From Terrirubrum flagellatum (lineage in GTDB: Bacteria > Pseudomonadota > Alphaproteobacteria > Rhizobiales > Beijerinckiaceae), in contig NZ_CP091851.1 in the NCBI RefSeq assembly GCF_022059845.1, positions 2,914,001-2,978,000 of the forward strand: a DNA stretch of 64,000 nucleotides, read 5' to 3'. Positions within the stretch are counted from its first letter, which is position 1, and each line of letters begins with the position of its first letter. Below the pieces are notes generated by a model. The model was not told the DNA's origin. It saw only the letters and a program-made list of their open reading frames with translations, and made no database searches. The translations under genes and the position numbers were made by a program. Shown here piece after piece: positions 53,242 to 62,781 of the stretch.

Positions 53242-55382
53242 CAGCGGTAACGCAGGCTGGCGATGATCTTGCGACCTTCGTCATAATAGCAGAAGCCTGA
53301 TGTGCAGACCTGACGCACCTCGTCGAGCAGGTTCGTCGCGCTCAACTGCACGCGCACGCCCTTCAGCCGCGCGTCGAGATTTTCGAGATCATAGCGGATG
53401 GACGCGTCGAGCAGCGTGCGCGGTTCATTGTTGAGCACGGCGCGGCCGAGATTGTCGCCAAGGCTCGAGCCGACATAGCGCACGCCGCCGCCCAGCCCAA
53501 GACCCTTCGCAGGGCCGCCCTGCACGGCGTAATCGAGCCAGAGCGAGGCCATGTGATAGGGGATGCTCGACAGGCGGTTGCCGACCGTCTCCGCGGTGAG
53601 GCGCGTGATGCGCGCGTCGTTGTAGGAGTAAGAGGCCTGCGCGCTCCAGCCGTTGGCGAGCGACGCAACGCCCTCGATCTCGAAGCCTTGGGAATGGAGG
53701 TCGAGCTGCACTTGGCGGTTGATGCCTTCGACGACCTCATAGACCACAGCATTCTTCTGGCGCATGTCGAACACGGCGGCGCGCAGCGAGGCGTTGTAGC
53801 CGGGAATATCGTATTTCACGCCGATTTCAGTCTGCTCGCCTGTCGTCGGCGCGGCGACGGAGCCGCCGAGGATCGCGCCGGGATTGGGCGTGAAGGAGGT
53901 TCCGTAGCTGACATAGGGCGCGAGGCCGAAGTCAGTGACGTAGCTCAGCGCGGCGCGGCCGGTGAACTTGCCTTCGCTGCTTTTGTAGTCCGTGAGGTCG
54001 CCGGTCGCGGCGCCGGTTCCGAACTTGCTGCGCAGCCAATCGTAACGCGCGCCGGTGGCAAGGCGCCACGGCCCCCAGCTCATCTGATCCTGCGCATAGA
54101 CGCCGGTCATCGTCTGCGTCTGGCGCGAACGAACCGAAATATCGGGGTCGACGCCGACGGTTCCGCCATAGCCTTCCTTCGACTCGTAAGTCAGGCGGCT
54201 GAAATCGACACCGGTGAGAATGGTGTGCTTGACGTCGCCGATGCGCAGGCGCGTCTCCAGCATCGTGTCGACGACGAAGCCTTCATTGCTTTCGCGCACG
54301 AGGCCGGGATAGCCGGCGAAGACATATTCCTGGTTCGTGCTCAGCGCGGAATAACGCGCGCGCTGGCGCAGCGTGAACATCTCGCTGAACTGATGTTCGA
54401 ACTCGTAGCCGATGCGGCCCTGCTTCTGGTTGAAGTCGTTGTAGCGGCCGTCGCCGCCGAACACTTTGGTCGCGCCGATCGACTTGGAAAGCACGGCGCC
54501 CTGACGATCGACGTAAGGCGCGTACTGGTTGATGTAGGCTGCTGTGCCGCCGGTGGTCGAATCCATATATTCGCCAAGCACGGTGAGTTTCGTCGTCTCG
54601 TTCGGCTTCCAGGTCAGCGCCGGCGCGATGAAGACGCGATCATCCTTGATCGCGCTGATCTCGGCCTTCGCGTCGCGCGCAAGGCCGGTCAGGCGATAGA
54701 GCAGCGTTCCCTCAGGATTGGCCGGCCCCGAGAGATCGAACGCGCCCTGAAGACGGCCGAAGGAGCCGGTCTGCAATTCGATCTCGCGGAACGGCGTCTC
54801 GGTCGGGCGCTTCGAAATGAGATCGATGACGCCGCCGGTGCTGCTCGCGCCATAGATGGATGCGGCAGGCCCTCTCAGCACGGAGATCGCTTCGATTCCG
54901 TAGGGTTCGAGGCGGAACAATCCGTTCGGGCTGTTCACCTGTCGCAACCCGTCGCGGAACACGCCGGTATAGGTGACGTCGACGCCGCGAATGGTGAAAG
55001 CGTCATAGCGCGGATCGAATCCGTAAGTTCCGACGCGCGCGCCGGGCGTATAGGACAGCGCTTCGATCAGCGTTTGCGGCTTGCGCTCCTCGATCTGCTT
55101 CTGCGTGACCGTCGACACTGATTGCGGCGTCTCAAGCAAAGGCGTGTCGGTCTTCATCGTGCTGCGACCGGACGTCGCGACATAGCCGTTGGTCGAGATC
55201 ACGCCCGGCGCGCCGCTTCCTTTCTGCCCTTCGACAATGATTTCATCGGTTGATTGCGCGCGCGCAGCGCCTGTTTGCGCCAGCGCGGCTTGCGACGCGA
55301 GAAGCAGGGAAGATGAGGCGAGAAGAAGAAGACGGAGAGTCACGACGCGATTCCGAACGCAGACACGCGCCGCTATCAGCAT
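53238..55382 (-). CDS. TonB-dependent siderophore receptor
   Basis: A 714-residue outer-membrane receptor with a signal peptide (LRLLLLASSSLLLASQAALA then Q). The plug domain carries the TonB box region DEIIVEGQ, TPQSVSTVTQKQIEERKPQT, and RGPAASIYGASSTGGVIDLI (about residues 160-180); the barrel ends RKIIASLRYRW with an aromatic terminal residue. A Cys pair (VCTSGFCYYDEG) near the end is typical of FhuA/FoxA/FpvA-type receptors. It is the first gene of the siderophore operon. Confidence 0.94.
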   Translation of the reverse strand: MLIAARVCVRNRVVTLRLLLLASSSLLLASQAALAQTGAARAQSTDEIIVEGQKGSGAPGVISTNGYVATSGRSTMKTDTPLLETPQSVSTVTQKQIEERKPQTLIEALSYTPGARVGTYGFDPRYDAFTIRGVDVTYTGVFRDGLRQVNSPNGLFRLEPYGIEAISVLRGPAASIYGASSTGGVIDLISKRPTETPFREIELQTGSFGRLQGAFDLSGPANPEGTLLYRLTGLARDAKAEISAIKDDRVFIAPALTWKPNETTKLTVLGEYMDSTTGGTAAYINQYAPYVDRQGAVLSKSIGATKVFGGDGRYNDFNQKQGRIGYEFEHQFSEMFTLRQRARYSALSTNQEYVFAGYPGLVRESNEGFVVDTMLETRLRIGDVKHTILTGVDFSRLTYESKEGYGGTVGVDPDISVRSRQTQTMTGVYAQDQMSWGPWRLATGARYDWLRSKFGTGAATGDLTDYKSSEGKFTGRAALSYVTDFGLAPYVSYGTSFTPNPGAILGGSVAAPTTGEQTEIGVKYDIPGYNASLRAAVFDMRQKNAVVYEVVEGINRQVQLDLHSQGFEIEGVASLANGWSAQASYSYNDARITRLTAETVGNRLSSIPYHMASLWLDYAVQGGPAKGLGLGGGVRYVGSSLGDNLGRAVLNNEPRTLLDASIRYDLENLDARLKGVRVQLSATNLLDEVRQVCTSGFCYYDEGRKIIASLRYRW

Positions 55383-55565
55383 GAATTATTGTCCGTCAAT
55401 TTTTTTAGTTTTGAATTTTTCGAAGTTGAAATTGCGCGATCAGATATAATATTTCTGTTTTGAATCGCTCCAGATTTGGCGAGGGTTTTTTCGTTTGCCG
55501 GAATCCAGAATTTCAGATTTGATTTTCCAGAAGTTGATTTGGAATACGAGAGAGAGCCCTATGAT
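55383..55565 (-). promoter_or_regulatory. AT-rich promoter region of the siderophore operon
   Basis: A sharply AT-rich stretch of about 180 bp in this GC-rich window, upstream of the receptor gene. On the minus strand it contains the -10-like TATTAT (in AGAAATATTATATC) and runs of A and T nearer the start codon. A TGA-N10-TCA dyad is present, one base off the TGA-N9-TCA spacing of RirA sites. Iron control is likely from the genes but not proven here. Confidence 0.45.
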
Positions 55566-55592
55566 CAGGAAATATCGTCGCTTCGCGGAGTC

Positions 55593-55752
55593 TTGCGCTG
55601 GGCCCCGGACACGGTTCCGCTTCACTTCGTTGCGCTCCACCGTTCCGGGGACGGAGACAGCTTCAATCGTCGCTATCGAAGCTGTCTCCGTCCCCGGTTC
55701 CATGAAGCGACGGTGAAGCCGGAGCGGAATGGAGACCGGGGCCCAGCGCAAG
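55593..55752. repeat. Dispersed palindromic repeat R1, copy 7
   Basis: About 160 bp bounded by GCGCTGGGCCCCGGACAC and GACCGGGGCCCAGCGC, with inner junction CCGGGGACGGAGACAGC / GCTGTCTCCGTCCCCGG, a near-perfect dyad. Together with the AT-rich stretch it accounts for most of the 475-bp gap 55383-55857. Confidence 0.85.
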
Positions 55753-55857
55753 AATCCGCGGAGCGACGAGCGAAGAAACTCAACACACTTTAGGATTATT
55801 CTTCTTCGAATCTGAGGCTCGCGGTTCGCTGTTTCAGCGCGAAGAGCGGCGCGCCCC

Positions 55858-58200
55858 TCACGCCGCGAGATAGGGGCTGAAAGGCTGCGGCGCGATCGGC
55901 GTCGTCTGCTTCGAAACGATTTCGATCGCGCCAGACTTCGTCACGCGTCCGATCGCCAGCGGCTTATGCAGGTGATGATTGGCGTCCATGATCACATCGA
56001 CGCCGCTCGGCGCGCGCAGTCTCTGTCCCACCAGCGCGGCGCGCACGGCCGCGACATCGACCGAGCCGGCGCGCGTCGCCGCCTCGCGCCACATGTTAAA
56101 GCCGATCCAGGTCGCCTCCATGGGATCATCGGTGATCGCATTCGCGTCGCCGGTATGGGCGCTCCAGCGTTCGCGGAAGCTGCGATTCTCCGCGGTGTCG
56201 AGGCTCTGCAAATAGCTCCAGGCGACATAATGCCCCGCGAGCAGGCCTGAATCGAGCGCGGCCGCCTCGTTCTCGCCGATCGAGAACGCCATCGCCGGAA
56301 CGTCGCTTGCGCTGACGCGCTGGCGGGCGAGTTCGCGAAAGAAGAAGGCGTTGGCGTCGCCATTGACAGTCGAGATGATCGCCGTGCGGCCGCCTTTCGC
56401 AAAGCGTTTGATGCGGCCGACGACAGGCTCCCAATCCTCATGGCCGAAGGGCGTGAGCTCGGCGGAGAGATCGTCGTCGACAAGTCCCTTCTGCTTGAGA
56501 TAGCCGATGAGGATGCGATGGGTCGTCTGGGGATAGATGTAGTCGGTCCCGATCATCGCGAAGCGGCGGAAACCTCCGCCCTGCGGACTCATGAGAAAAT
56601 CCACGGCGGGAATGGCCTGCTGGTTCGGCGTCGCGCCAGTATAGAAGATATTCGGCGATTGCTCCTGCCCCTCATACTGAATGGGATAGAAGAGCAGCCC
56701 GTCGCATTCCTCGATGACGGGCAGCGCCTCCTTGCGGCTGATCGAGGTCCAGCAGCCGAAGATCGCGGCGACCTTGTCCTCGGTAAGAAGCTTGCGCGAA
56801 AGGGGCCCGTAGGACGACCAGTCCGACCTGGTGTTGACGATGACGAGTTCGAGCGGACGGCCAAGCAGGCCGCCGCTGCGATTGACGTCGTCGACCAGCA
56901 TCACCAGCAGGTCCTTCAACGGCCGCTCGGCGCTCGCCATGGTGCCGGAGAGCGAATGCAACACGCCGATGCGGATCGCGCCGCCCTGGATGTTGCGGAG
57001 GAAGCCGGACACGCTGTCGCGCAGCGAGGCGGATTGCGCGGTCAGGCGATCGGCGGCGGCCTCAAGATGTTCGGCGGCGTGGCGCGTCTCGGACGAGGAG
57101 CGCGTCACCGCCGCTGCGTGGCCCGACATGCTGTGGACGCTCGCCGCCACCTCATCGGCGTGACGGCTGATCTGGTTCGCGGCCTGAGCGCCCTCCGATA
57201 TCAGCGCGCTCAGCTCCGCCGTCACGCGCTCGATCGAGCGGATGGCTTCACCGGCGCCGCTGAGGGCGGCGACCGCGTCAGCGACCGCATGGTTGGTGCG
57301 GTCGATGTCGGCGCGGATATTGGCGGTCGCCTCGCCGGTCTGGGTCGAGAGATTGCGCACCTCGGTCGCAACCACGGCGAAGCCCTGCCCCGCCTCGCCG
57401 CCGCGCTGCGCCTCGATGGTGGCGTTGAGCGCGAGCAGCTTGGTCTGGCGCGCGATCGAGTCGATCAGTGCGATGATCCGGCCGATGCGCTGGGCGCCGA
57501 TGGCCAGCTCCTGCACAGTCTCATCGGTCGTCACGATCGAGCCGACGGCCGCGCCCGAGGTCTTCCGGGCGGAGTCGATCTCATCGCGCAAACGGTCGAC
57601 CATCAGGGTGAGCTGGTTGGCCGCGGCGGCCACGCTGCTCATGCTGGCGGCCGCGACGCCGGCCATATTGGAGCTTTCGGTTGAGCGCTGCAGCGTCTCG
57701 TCGGCCTGTTTCGTCATCTGGACGGCGGTGACGCGCAGCATGTCCGCGGCGTTGGCGAGGTCGTCGATCGTGCCGCCGGTCGCCTGCTCGAGTTCGCGGA
57801 TGAACCAGGATTGCGCGCTCTGGATCGTCCGCCGCTGGTCGTGAGCGGCCTTTTCCTCGACCGCCAGCGTATCGGCGCGCACGACCTGCTCGCGCAGCAG
57901 GCTCAGGCCCCGCGCGAGATCGCCGAGCGCGCCTGACCTTGCCTGATAGGGGATGCGGACGAACCGATCCTGCCGCGCGATCGCTCCCGCGGCGGCGACC
58001 AGCGCGTCGATGCGTTTCAGCCAGACGCGGCCGGCGGCGAATGCGACGGCTGCAGCGAGAGCAAAGCCAAGGGCGAAGCAGCCGAGTGAAAACAGGGGCG
58101 AATCAAAAGCGGGCACTGTTCGCCGGAAGAATATCGATGGCGGGAGGGCGCAAAACGAGGACGAGCAAACAGGAGCAAGAATGGCGCCGCCGGCGGCCAT
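55858..58200 (-). CDS. Methyl-accepting chemotaxis protein fused to a C-terminal UrtA/AmiC-like ligand-binding domain
   Basis: A 780-residue protein (GTG 58116 would give 752). One hydrophobic helix lies near residues 33-58 ([20 protein letters not shown]). A HAMP-like segment follows, then a chemoreceptor signalling domain (about residues 130-400), with the hairpin tip [20 protein letters not shown] and [20 protein letters not shown]. From about 405 to 770 the sequence is a urea/short-chain amide binding protein: [40 protein letters not shown] and [20 protein letters not shown]. Usual chemoreceptors have the sensor before the membrane helix; here the binding domain is C-terminal, so it should be cytoplasmic, like the amide sensor AmiC. 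Confidence 0.88.
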   Translation of the reverse strand: MAAGGAILAPVCSSSFCALPPSIFFRRTVPAFDSPLFSLGCFALGFALAAAVAFAAGRVWLKRIDALVAAAGAIARQDRFVRIPYQARSGALGDLARGLSLLREQVVRADTLAVEEKAAHDQRRTIQSAQSWFIRELEQATGGTIDDLANAADMLRVTAVQMTKQADETLQRSTESSNMAGVAAASMSSVAAAANQLTLMVDRLRDEIDSARKTSGAAVGSIVTTDETVQELAIGAQRIGRIIALIDSIARQTKLLALNATIEAQRGGEAGQGFAVVATEVRNLSTQTGEATANIRADIDRTNHAVADAVAALSGAGEAIRSIERVTAELSALISEGAQAANQISRHADEVAASVHSMSGHAAAVTRSSSETRHAAEHLEAAADRLTAQSASLRDSVSGFLRNIQGGAIRIGVLHSLSGTMASAERPLKDLLVMLVDDVNRSGGLLGRPLELVIVNTRSDWSSYGPLSRKLLTEDKVAAIFGCWTSISRKEALPVIEECDGLLFYPIQYEGQEQSPNIFYTGATPNQQAIPAVDFLMSPQGGGFRRFAMIGTDYIYPQTTHRILIGYLKQKGLVDDDLSAELTPFGHEDWEPVVGRIKRFAKGGRTAIISTVNGDANAFFFRELARQRVSASDVPAMAFSIGENEAAALDSGLLAGHYVAWSYLQSLDTAENRSFRERWSAHTGDANAITDDPMEATWIGFNMWREAATRAGSVDVAAVRAALVGQRLRAPSGVDVIMDANHHLHKPLAIGRVTKSGAIEIVSKQTTPIAPQPFSPYLAA

Positions 58201-58346
58201 GTTTCGCGAAGCCGCCCGCGGCGAAACAAAACGTTACACTCGATACGCTTTCCCCAGCGTCGCGACATCTTGGCGAAGGCGTCCGACGCTAGCTTGCCTC
58301 CGTCGAACAGGGCGCTTCCAGAGAGCGCCGCGCGAGGGAGGCGAGG

Positions 58347-58571
58347 ATGTCCATCACGCTCAGCCAGAAAGCGCCCGCAAACGTTTTCATGCCGACGCTT
58401 GGCGTCACGCGCGGCCAGACGCTGCTCAGCGCCTTCATCGCCATCCTGCTCATCGGATCGCTGTTCGCGTCGGCGACCATCACGCTCGCCTGCGCCGGCC
58501 TCTCCGCCTGCGACAGCGGCGCCGTCGTCGCGAACGAACGCGCCCTGCCCGGCTACGGCGTGAGAAGCTGA
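58347..58571 (+). CDS. Small single-span membrane protein, hypothetical
   Basis: A 74-residue frame from ATG 58347, preceded by GAGGGAGGCGAGG. One hydrophobic helix (LLSAFIAILLIGSLFASATI, about residues 26-45) is followed by a short, Cys-containing tail (ACAGLSACDSG). No family is recognised. It is divergent from the chemoreceptor and 50 nt ahead of the next gene. Confidence 0.55.
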   Translation: MSITLSQKAPANVFMPTLGVTRGQTLLSAFIAILLIGSLFASATITLACAGLSACDSGAVVANERALPGYGVRS

Positions 58572-58621
58572 CGAGACCGCTCCACATTCTTCCTTCCGCT
58601 CTGCTCCTGAAAGGAATTGAG

Positions 58622-58978
58622 ATGCGCACCATGATGTTCAGCGCCGCATTCGCGATCATGTCGCTCGGCGCCGCGCAGGCGCAGTCGATCGGCGGACGCT
58701 ACGACGTCGTCGGCGCCAATCTCGACGGCTCCGCCTATCGCGGCACGGCGCAGATCACGGCGACGTCGCAGAACACCTGCCGGATCGTCTGGAATACCGG
58801 TGGCGTTTCGGAAGGCATTTGCATGCGCAACAACAACGCCTTCACCGCCGCCTATTCGCTCCGCGGAAAAATCGGCCTGGTGATCTATCAGGTCATGAAT
58901 GACGGCTCGATGCAGGGCCTCTGGACTCTCGCCGACACGCAGGGCGTCGGCCGCGAGACGCTTGTTCCGGTTCGTTAG
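58622..58978 (+). CDS. Small secreted protein, hypothetical
   Basis: A 118-residue protein from ATG 58622 with AAAGGAATTGAG upstream. A signal peptide (MRTMMFSAAFAIMSLGAAQA) precedes a beta-rich domain, with GRYDVVGANLDGSAYRGTAQ, the Cys pair TCRIVWNTGGVSEGICMR and GLVIYQVMNDGSMQGLWTLA. Proteins of this pattern are widespread in Rhizobiales and are sometimes labelled fibronectin-binding, with little support. A strong terminator follows. Confidence 0.75.
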   Translation: MRTMMFSAAFAIMSLGAAQAQSIGGRYDVVGANLDGSAYRGTAQITATSQNTCRIVWNTGGVSEGICMRNNNAFTAAYSLRGKIGLVIYQVMNDGSMQGLWTLADTQGVGRETLVPVR

Positions 58979-59009
58979 AAACGCCTCACCTAACGAACCG
59001 GATCAAGGC

Positions 59010-59043
59010 GGCCGGCGACGCTGCGAGGCGTCGCCGGCCTTTT
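59010..59043 (+). terminator. Rho-independent terminator
   Basis: A perfect 12-bp stem GGCCGGCGACGC / GCGTCGCCGGCC with loop TGCGAG, followed by TTTT. It ends the small secreted protein transcript. Confidence 0.88.
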
Positions 59044-59393
59044 CGTTCCATTTTGCGCAAACGCGTTTCAATAATTCGCAAGGGCCCGAGGCCGGCGCCA
59101 TGTCTGATTTGTCGGCCCGCACGCATGCGATTCGGACAGGCATGCCAAATATGTTCATTGCCGCGCGACTCCGAACCGGTTTTACGCATCGACGTTGATT
59201 GGCGCCACGTCACGTTTTCTTTGCCGAAGCGCCTCCGGCGCTCATCCAAACGCGTTCAAACCGCTTTTGTCTTTCACGCGCTCATAAAACTCGTAGCGCT
59301 GTTCAGCCTCCATTTGGTTTACTTGATGGATGATCGCGTTGTCTCAGGGGCGACGAGACGCAAGCGGTCGCAGGGGGTGCAGTCGCGCAACAT
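59044..59393. other. Non-coding gap with no clear feature
   Basis: About 350 bp between the terminator and the AraC-type gene. I see no convincing coding frame, repeat or hairpin. It presumably carries the promoter of the AraC-type gene, but no good -35/-10 pair stands out. Confidence 0.5.
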
Positions 59394-60395
59394 ATGACGC
59401 AGAGTTTTGAAGTCGATCTCAAGGACCTTCTTCACGGGCTAAGAACTGAAGAAGTCCTCTCATTCCAACAGGTCCGTGGGTCGCTCGACCAAGTCGTTTC
59501 GTCCAGGACCAGCGAATATCGCCGCATCGAGGACGGCGTGATCGCAAGCATCTTCGATCACGACATCCATGCGCCCTATCGCCTGCGAACGATCAGGCGC
59601 AAGCATGTCTCCTTCACCTTCGTCAGAGACGGCGGCTATTCGATCCAGCTTGGCCCGCAGCTCTATTCGACGAAGCCCGCGATGGCGCGAATGACGATCG
59701 CCGCGGAGTCGATCGCGCAGCATACGGCGCAGGAACCGCATCAAAAGCTCGGAGGCCTTACCGTCTTTATCGATCAGGAATGTCTGATCGAACGGTTCGG
59801 TCTCGATTTCGACCGCTTTCCCGACGATTTCCGCGCGCTCCGTCAGGGCGACGAGAGCGTCGATTTTTCTATGGAGGTGCCGCTTCCACCCTGGTCATGG
59901 ATCGCGATGGATCAGGTGCTCGACTGCCGGTTCGCGGAGCCGATGCGATCGACCTATCTGCGCGCCAAGATCATCGAAATGGTTTGCGAAGCCGTCACCT
60001 ATGTCAATCTGATCGACAAGCCCGCCAATAATTTCCGCGTTCCGGCGGCGCGGCGCGAGCAGACGCGGATCGAAACGGCCGCTTTGATATATCGGCGCGA
60101 GATGCGCTGCCCGCCAAGCCTGCGCGAACTGGCGCAACGACTCGGCCTCAACCGCAACAAGCTGAACGACGGATTTCGCGAGATGTTCGGCATGACGCCG
60201 CATGAATATCTGCGGCGCCTTCGTCTTGAGTGGGCGCATAATCGCATCTCGGCCGGCGCCATGTCGATCAGCGAAGCGTGCGAAGCGGTCGGCTACGCCA
60301 GCCATTCCGCTTTCACGCGCGCCTATGGCGAACTGTTCGGCTACGCGCCTTCGGAAACGCCGGGCGCGACGTTGACGCGAAAGAAGGATGATTGA
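59394..60395 (+). CDS. AraC-family transcriptional regulator
   Basis: A 333-residue regulator. The C-terminal ~100 residues are the double HTH of AraC/XylS: PPSLRELAQRLGLNRNKLND, GFREMFGMTPHEYLRRLRLE and ISEACEAVGYASHSAFTRAY with GELFGYAPSETPG. The N-terminal ~220 residues (RRKHVSFTFVRDGGYSIQLG) resemble the PchR-type effector domain but without a sure ligand. A siderophore role like PchR is possible given the siderophore operon 4 kb away, but it is weakly supported. Confidence 0.88.
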   Translation: MTQSFEVDLKDLLHGLRTEEVLSFQQVRGSLDQVVSSRTSEYRRIEDGVIASIFDHDIHAPYRLRTIRRKHVSFTFVRDGGYSIQLGPQLYSTKPAMARMTIAAESIAQHTAQEPHQKLGGLTVFIDQECLIERFGLDFDRFPDDFRALRQGDESVDFSMEVPLPPWSWIAMDQVLDCRFAEPMRSTYLRAKIIEMVCEAVTYVNLIDKPANNFRVPAARREQTRIETAALIYRREMRCPPSLRELAQRLGLNRNKLNDGFREMFGMTPHEYLRRLRLEWAHNRISAGAMSISEACEAVGYASHSAFTRAYGELFGYAPSETPGATLTRKKDD

Positions 60396-60401
60396 AGCGC
60401 G

Positions 60402-61124
60402 ATGAGAGCTAACGACCGCAGCACGAATGCTATGCAGCCGGGAGCGCGCGCGACCGCGTTTACAATCCGCATGAGAGAATGGCTGAACGAACATTCGTCA
60501 TGGATATCAGGCGCCTCGCGACATGATGGCGCAAATGAGCAGACCGCCGCGCGCTTGCGCCGCGACGAAGATTTCACGTTGACGTCGCCTGATCGAGCAA
60601 ACACTTCCGCTTGCGAGGCGGATATCACATGGAAGACGATGGGGACGGAGCCAGCACAGGTCGCTCGGGGCGACGAGCAGAGTGAGATTCATTCCCATGC
60701 CGCAGACGCATTCGACGCTCGCGCCAGGATCTGTCAGGACGCGCCGATTCTGATCGTCGATGATTATTCGGTGATGATCAGGATTCTTCACAATCTGCTC
60801 GCCATGCTCGGCTTCACCGAAGTCGATGACGCGCGGGATGGAGAGGTTGCGTTGCGGATGGCGAAGCGTCGCCACTACGCGCTCATTATCTGCGATTTGC
60901 AGATGTCTGGAATGTCGGGGCAAGAGCTGCTCCGCGCCGTCCGCGAGGATGCGGGTCTTGCGCGCACGCCCTTCATCATGATTGGCGCGGCGCCGAGCGC
61001 CGCCGACGTCGCGACCGCGCTCGAAGCCGACGTCGACGGCTTCATCGCCAAACCATTCAGCGCGAAGATGCTGCGTGAGAAGATCGACATCGCCTATTCC
61101 AGGCGGATGCGCGGCGCGACGTGA
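60402..61124 (+). CDS. CheY-like response regulator with N-terminal extension
   Basis: A 240-residue frame; the first ~110 residues are unstructured-looking and the real start may be ATG 60639 (MGTEPAQVARGDEQSEIHSH). The receiver domain runs from QDAPILIVDDYSVMIRILHN with phospho-acceptor Asp in ALIICDLQMSGMSGQELL and Lys in VDGFIAKPFSAKMLR. The usual Thr/Ser of beta-strand 4 is replaced by Gly (TPFIMIGAAPSAADV), so signalling may differ from the standard switch. There is no output domain. It lies 6 nt after the AraC gene and is probably co-transcribed. Confidence 0.8.
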   Translation: MRANDRSTNAMQPGARATAFTIRMREWLNEHSSWISGASRHDGANEQTAARLRRDEDFTLTSPDRANTSACEADITWKTMGTEPAQVARGDEQSEIHSHAADAFDARARICQDAPILIVDDYSVMIRILHNLLAMLGFTEVDDARDGEVALRMAKRRHYALIICDLQMSGMSGQELLRAVREDAGLARTPFIMIGAAPSAADVATALEADVDGFIAKPFSAKMLREKIDIAYSRRMRGAT

Positions 61125-61133
61125 GCGCCGCGC

Positions 61134-61505
61134 TCAGGATGCGAGCAGCTTCGGCGCGCCGCCTACGATATCGGCGAAGACGGCAATCAGCACGCCAACG
61201 ACGACGAGGACGAGCCCGATCATGAAAAGGCGGGTCATCTTCTCGTAATTCGCCTTGATGAGCGAATTCACCGACATCAGCATGATGACGGCGGCAAGCT
61301 GGAGGATGATGCCAATCGTGATCGCGGCCAGGGCGACGTAATCATATGACGCCCAATTTCCGGGAGCGCCGGCCCAACGCGTGAGGAAGCTCAGGGAGAA
61401 ACCGAGCAGCAGGCTGATCGCGGTCAGCGATCCGCTGCGGAAAGTAGGATCGATCTGCTCCGGCGCCGCAGGCTCAGCCTCCAGCGCCTTCTCGTCATCT
61501 TGCAT
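61134..61505 (-). CDS. Membrane protein of unknown function
   Basis: A 123-residue protein with three hydrophobic helices: LTAISLLLGFSLSFLTRWAG, YVALAAITIGIILQLAAVIM and LFMIGLVLVVVGVLIAVFAD. An acidic 25-residue N-terminus precedes them. It is conserved-looking but I cannot name a family. It is convergent with the response regulator gene. Confidence 0.75.
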   Translation of the reverse strand: MQDDEKALEAEPAAPEQIDPTFRSGSLTAISLLLGFSLSFLTRWAGAPGNWASYDYVALAAITIGIILQLAAVIMLMSVNSLIKANYEKMTRLFMIGLVLVVVGVLIAVFADIVGGAPKLLAS

Positions 61506-61571
61506 CGCTTAGATCCCGCCGCATTTTGATTGAATCAATTAAAATGCGGGAACGTGATCGATTCCCAAAAC

Positions 61572-61651
61572 CTAGAGCATGGCTCTTGCAGCGCGAACGC
61601 TCGCGTTCGTCGCGGAAAAACCGGTTCCCACTTTTTCGCGCCATGCTCTAG
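61572..61651. repeat. Palindromic repeat R4
   Basis: An 80-bp element with ends CTAGAGCATGGC and GCCATGCTCTAG, an inner dyad CGCGAACGCTCGCGTTCG and GGAAAAACCGGTTCCCAC. Elements with these AGCATGGCGCGAAAAAG ends are common intergenic repeats in Rhizobiales. It occurs once here. Confidence 0.75.
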
Positions 61652-61664
61652 CGCCTGCGTCCGC

Positions 61665-62393
61665 TCAATCGCTCGGCGGGACGAACATATAGCCGATGCC
61701 GCGCACCGTGCGGATCGCTTCGGGATGGCTCGGATCCTTCTCGATCTTGCGGCGCAAGCGAAGGATGCGGAGATCGATGGCGCGATCGAACGCTTCGAGA
61801 TCGCGATGGCTGGTGCTTTCGAGCAGCCAGTCACGCGCCAGCGGACGATTGGGATTGTCGGCGAACAGTTTCAGCAGGTCGAATTCGCTTGCCGCCAGCG
61901 TCTGCTCGACGCCGTCGGCGTCGATAAGCACGCGACGCGTCAGATCGAGCGTGCCGGAGCCCATGCGAACGCGATCGAGCTTGGGCTGGGGGCCGGACTT
62001 GCTGGCGCGGCGCAGCACGCTCTTCACCCGGGCCAGAAGCTCGCGGGCATTGAAGGGCTTGGTGACATAGTCGTCGGCGCCGGACTCAAGCCCGATCACC
62101 CGGTCGACCGTGTCAGCGCTGGCGGTCAGCATGATGACGCCGACCTTGGAGCTGCGCTCGCGGAGATAGCGGGCGAGCACGAAGCCGTCCTCGCCGGGCA
62201 GGCTGACATCGAGGATCACGAGGTCGGGCATCGTCCGCTCGGCGATGCGCCGCAGCCCCGCGCCGCCTTCGACGCCGGTCACCTTGAATCCCTGTTTGGT
62301 GAGGTACTCGACAACGGCGTCGCGCTGAAACGCGTCGTCCTCGACCACCACGATGGCCGGCGTGGCTCCCCCGGCCGGCGTTCCGCCGCTCAT
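61665..62393 (-). CDS. OmpR/PhoB-family response regulator
   Basis: A 242-residue regulator from ATG 62393 (MSGGTPAGGATPAIVVVEDD), with GAGGG 5 nt upstream. The receiver domain has acidic pair VVEDD, phospho-acceptor Asp in LVILDVSLPGEDGF, Thr in VIMLTASAD and Lys in DYVTKPFNARELLARVKSVL. The winged-helix output follows: ASEFDLLKLFADNPNRPLAR and RAIDLRILRLRRKIEKDPSH, ending IRTVRGIGYMFV. No sensor kinase is adjacent, so it may be an orphan regulator. Confidence 0.92.
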   Translation of the reverse strand: MSGGTPAGGATPAIVVVEDDAFQRDAVVEYLTKQGFKVTGVEGGAGLRRIAERTMPDLVILDVSLPGEDGFVLARYLRERSSKVGVIMLTASADTVDRVIGLESGADDYVTKPFNARELLARVKSVLRRASKSGPQPKLDRVRMGSGTLDLTRRVLIDADGVEQTLAASEFDLLKLFADNPNRPLARDWLLESTSHRDLEAFDRAIDLRILRLRRKIEKDPSHPEAIRTVRGIGYMFVPPSD

Positions 62394-62781
62394 AAAGCCC
62401 TCAAAACGTCCTGGCCGCCCCTCGGAGGATGATGGCGGCGCGAATCCCATGGGTCAATGCAAGTCCCCCGGCCGCCAACAGAAAGCCGACGGGCCTCCCC
62501 GAAAGTGCTGCAGCGCACCTATCGGACTCGACAATGCGCGCTCAATTGCTTTGCGCGGACGGCCGCCCGTGCGCAAGGCCGCAATGACGCCGCCGCCGGG
62601 GAAATCCGCAGCGTTTGAATTGGTTTTTAAAAATTCAATTTGTTTCTTCAAGCGCGAACCGACGAAACAATCGGATCGCAAGAGAAACAAGATAGGAGAG
62701 CGCGCGACATCGGGACGAAGGAGCTGATGTCTAGAACGGTCCCATCAGAGATGGCGACCAACAAGCGCCAGGGAGACGGTG
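62394..62781. other. Intergenic region with AT-rich dyad
   Basis: About 390 bp between the divergent OmpR-type and secreted-protein genes. The AT-rich dyad TTGAATT (62615-62621) / AATTCAA (62632-62638) surrounds a run of T and A bases and could be a promoter or operator. Nothing else was recognised. Confidence 0.4.

Noticed and set aside
51977-53284. Upstream extension of the FhuF frame across the MFS transporter gene
   Set aside because: The extension is an out-of-frame shadow of the transporter; a GTG start overlapping the transporter stop explains FhuF.
55430-55450. RirA iron-responsive operator
   Set aside because: The TGA...TCA half-sites are separated by 10 rather than 9 bases, so it was not called as a site.
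62615-62638. AT-rich dyad as a terminator
   Set aside because: The stem is only 7 A/T-rich pairs and lies between divergent genes; a promoter or operator is more likely.
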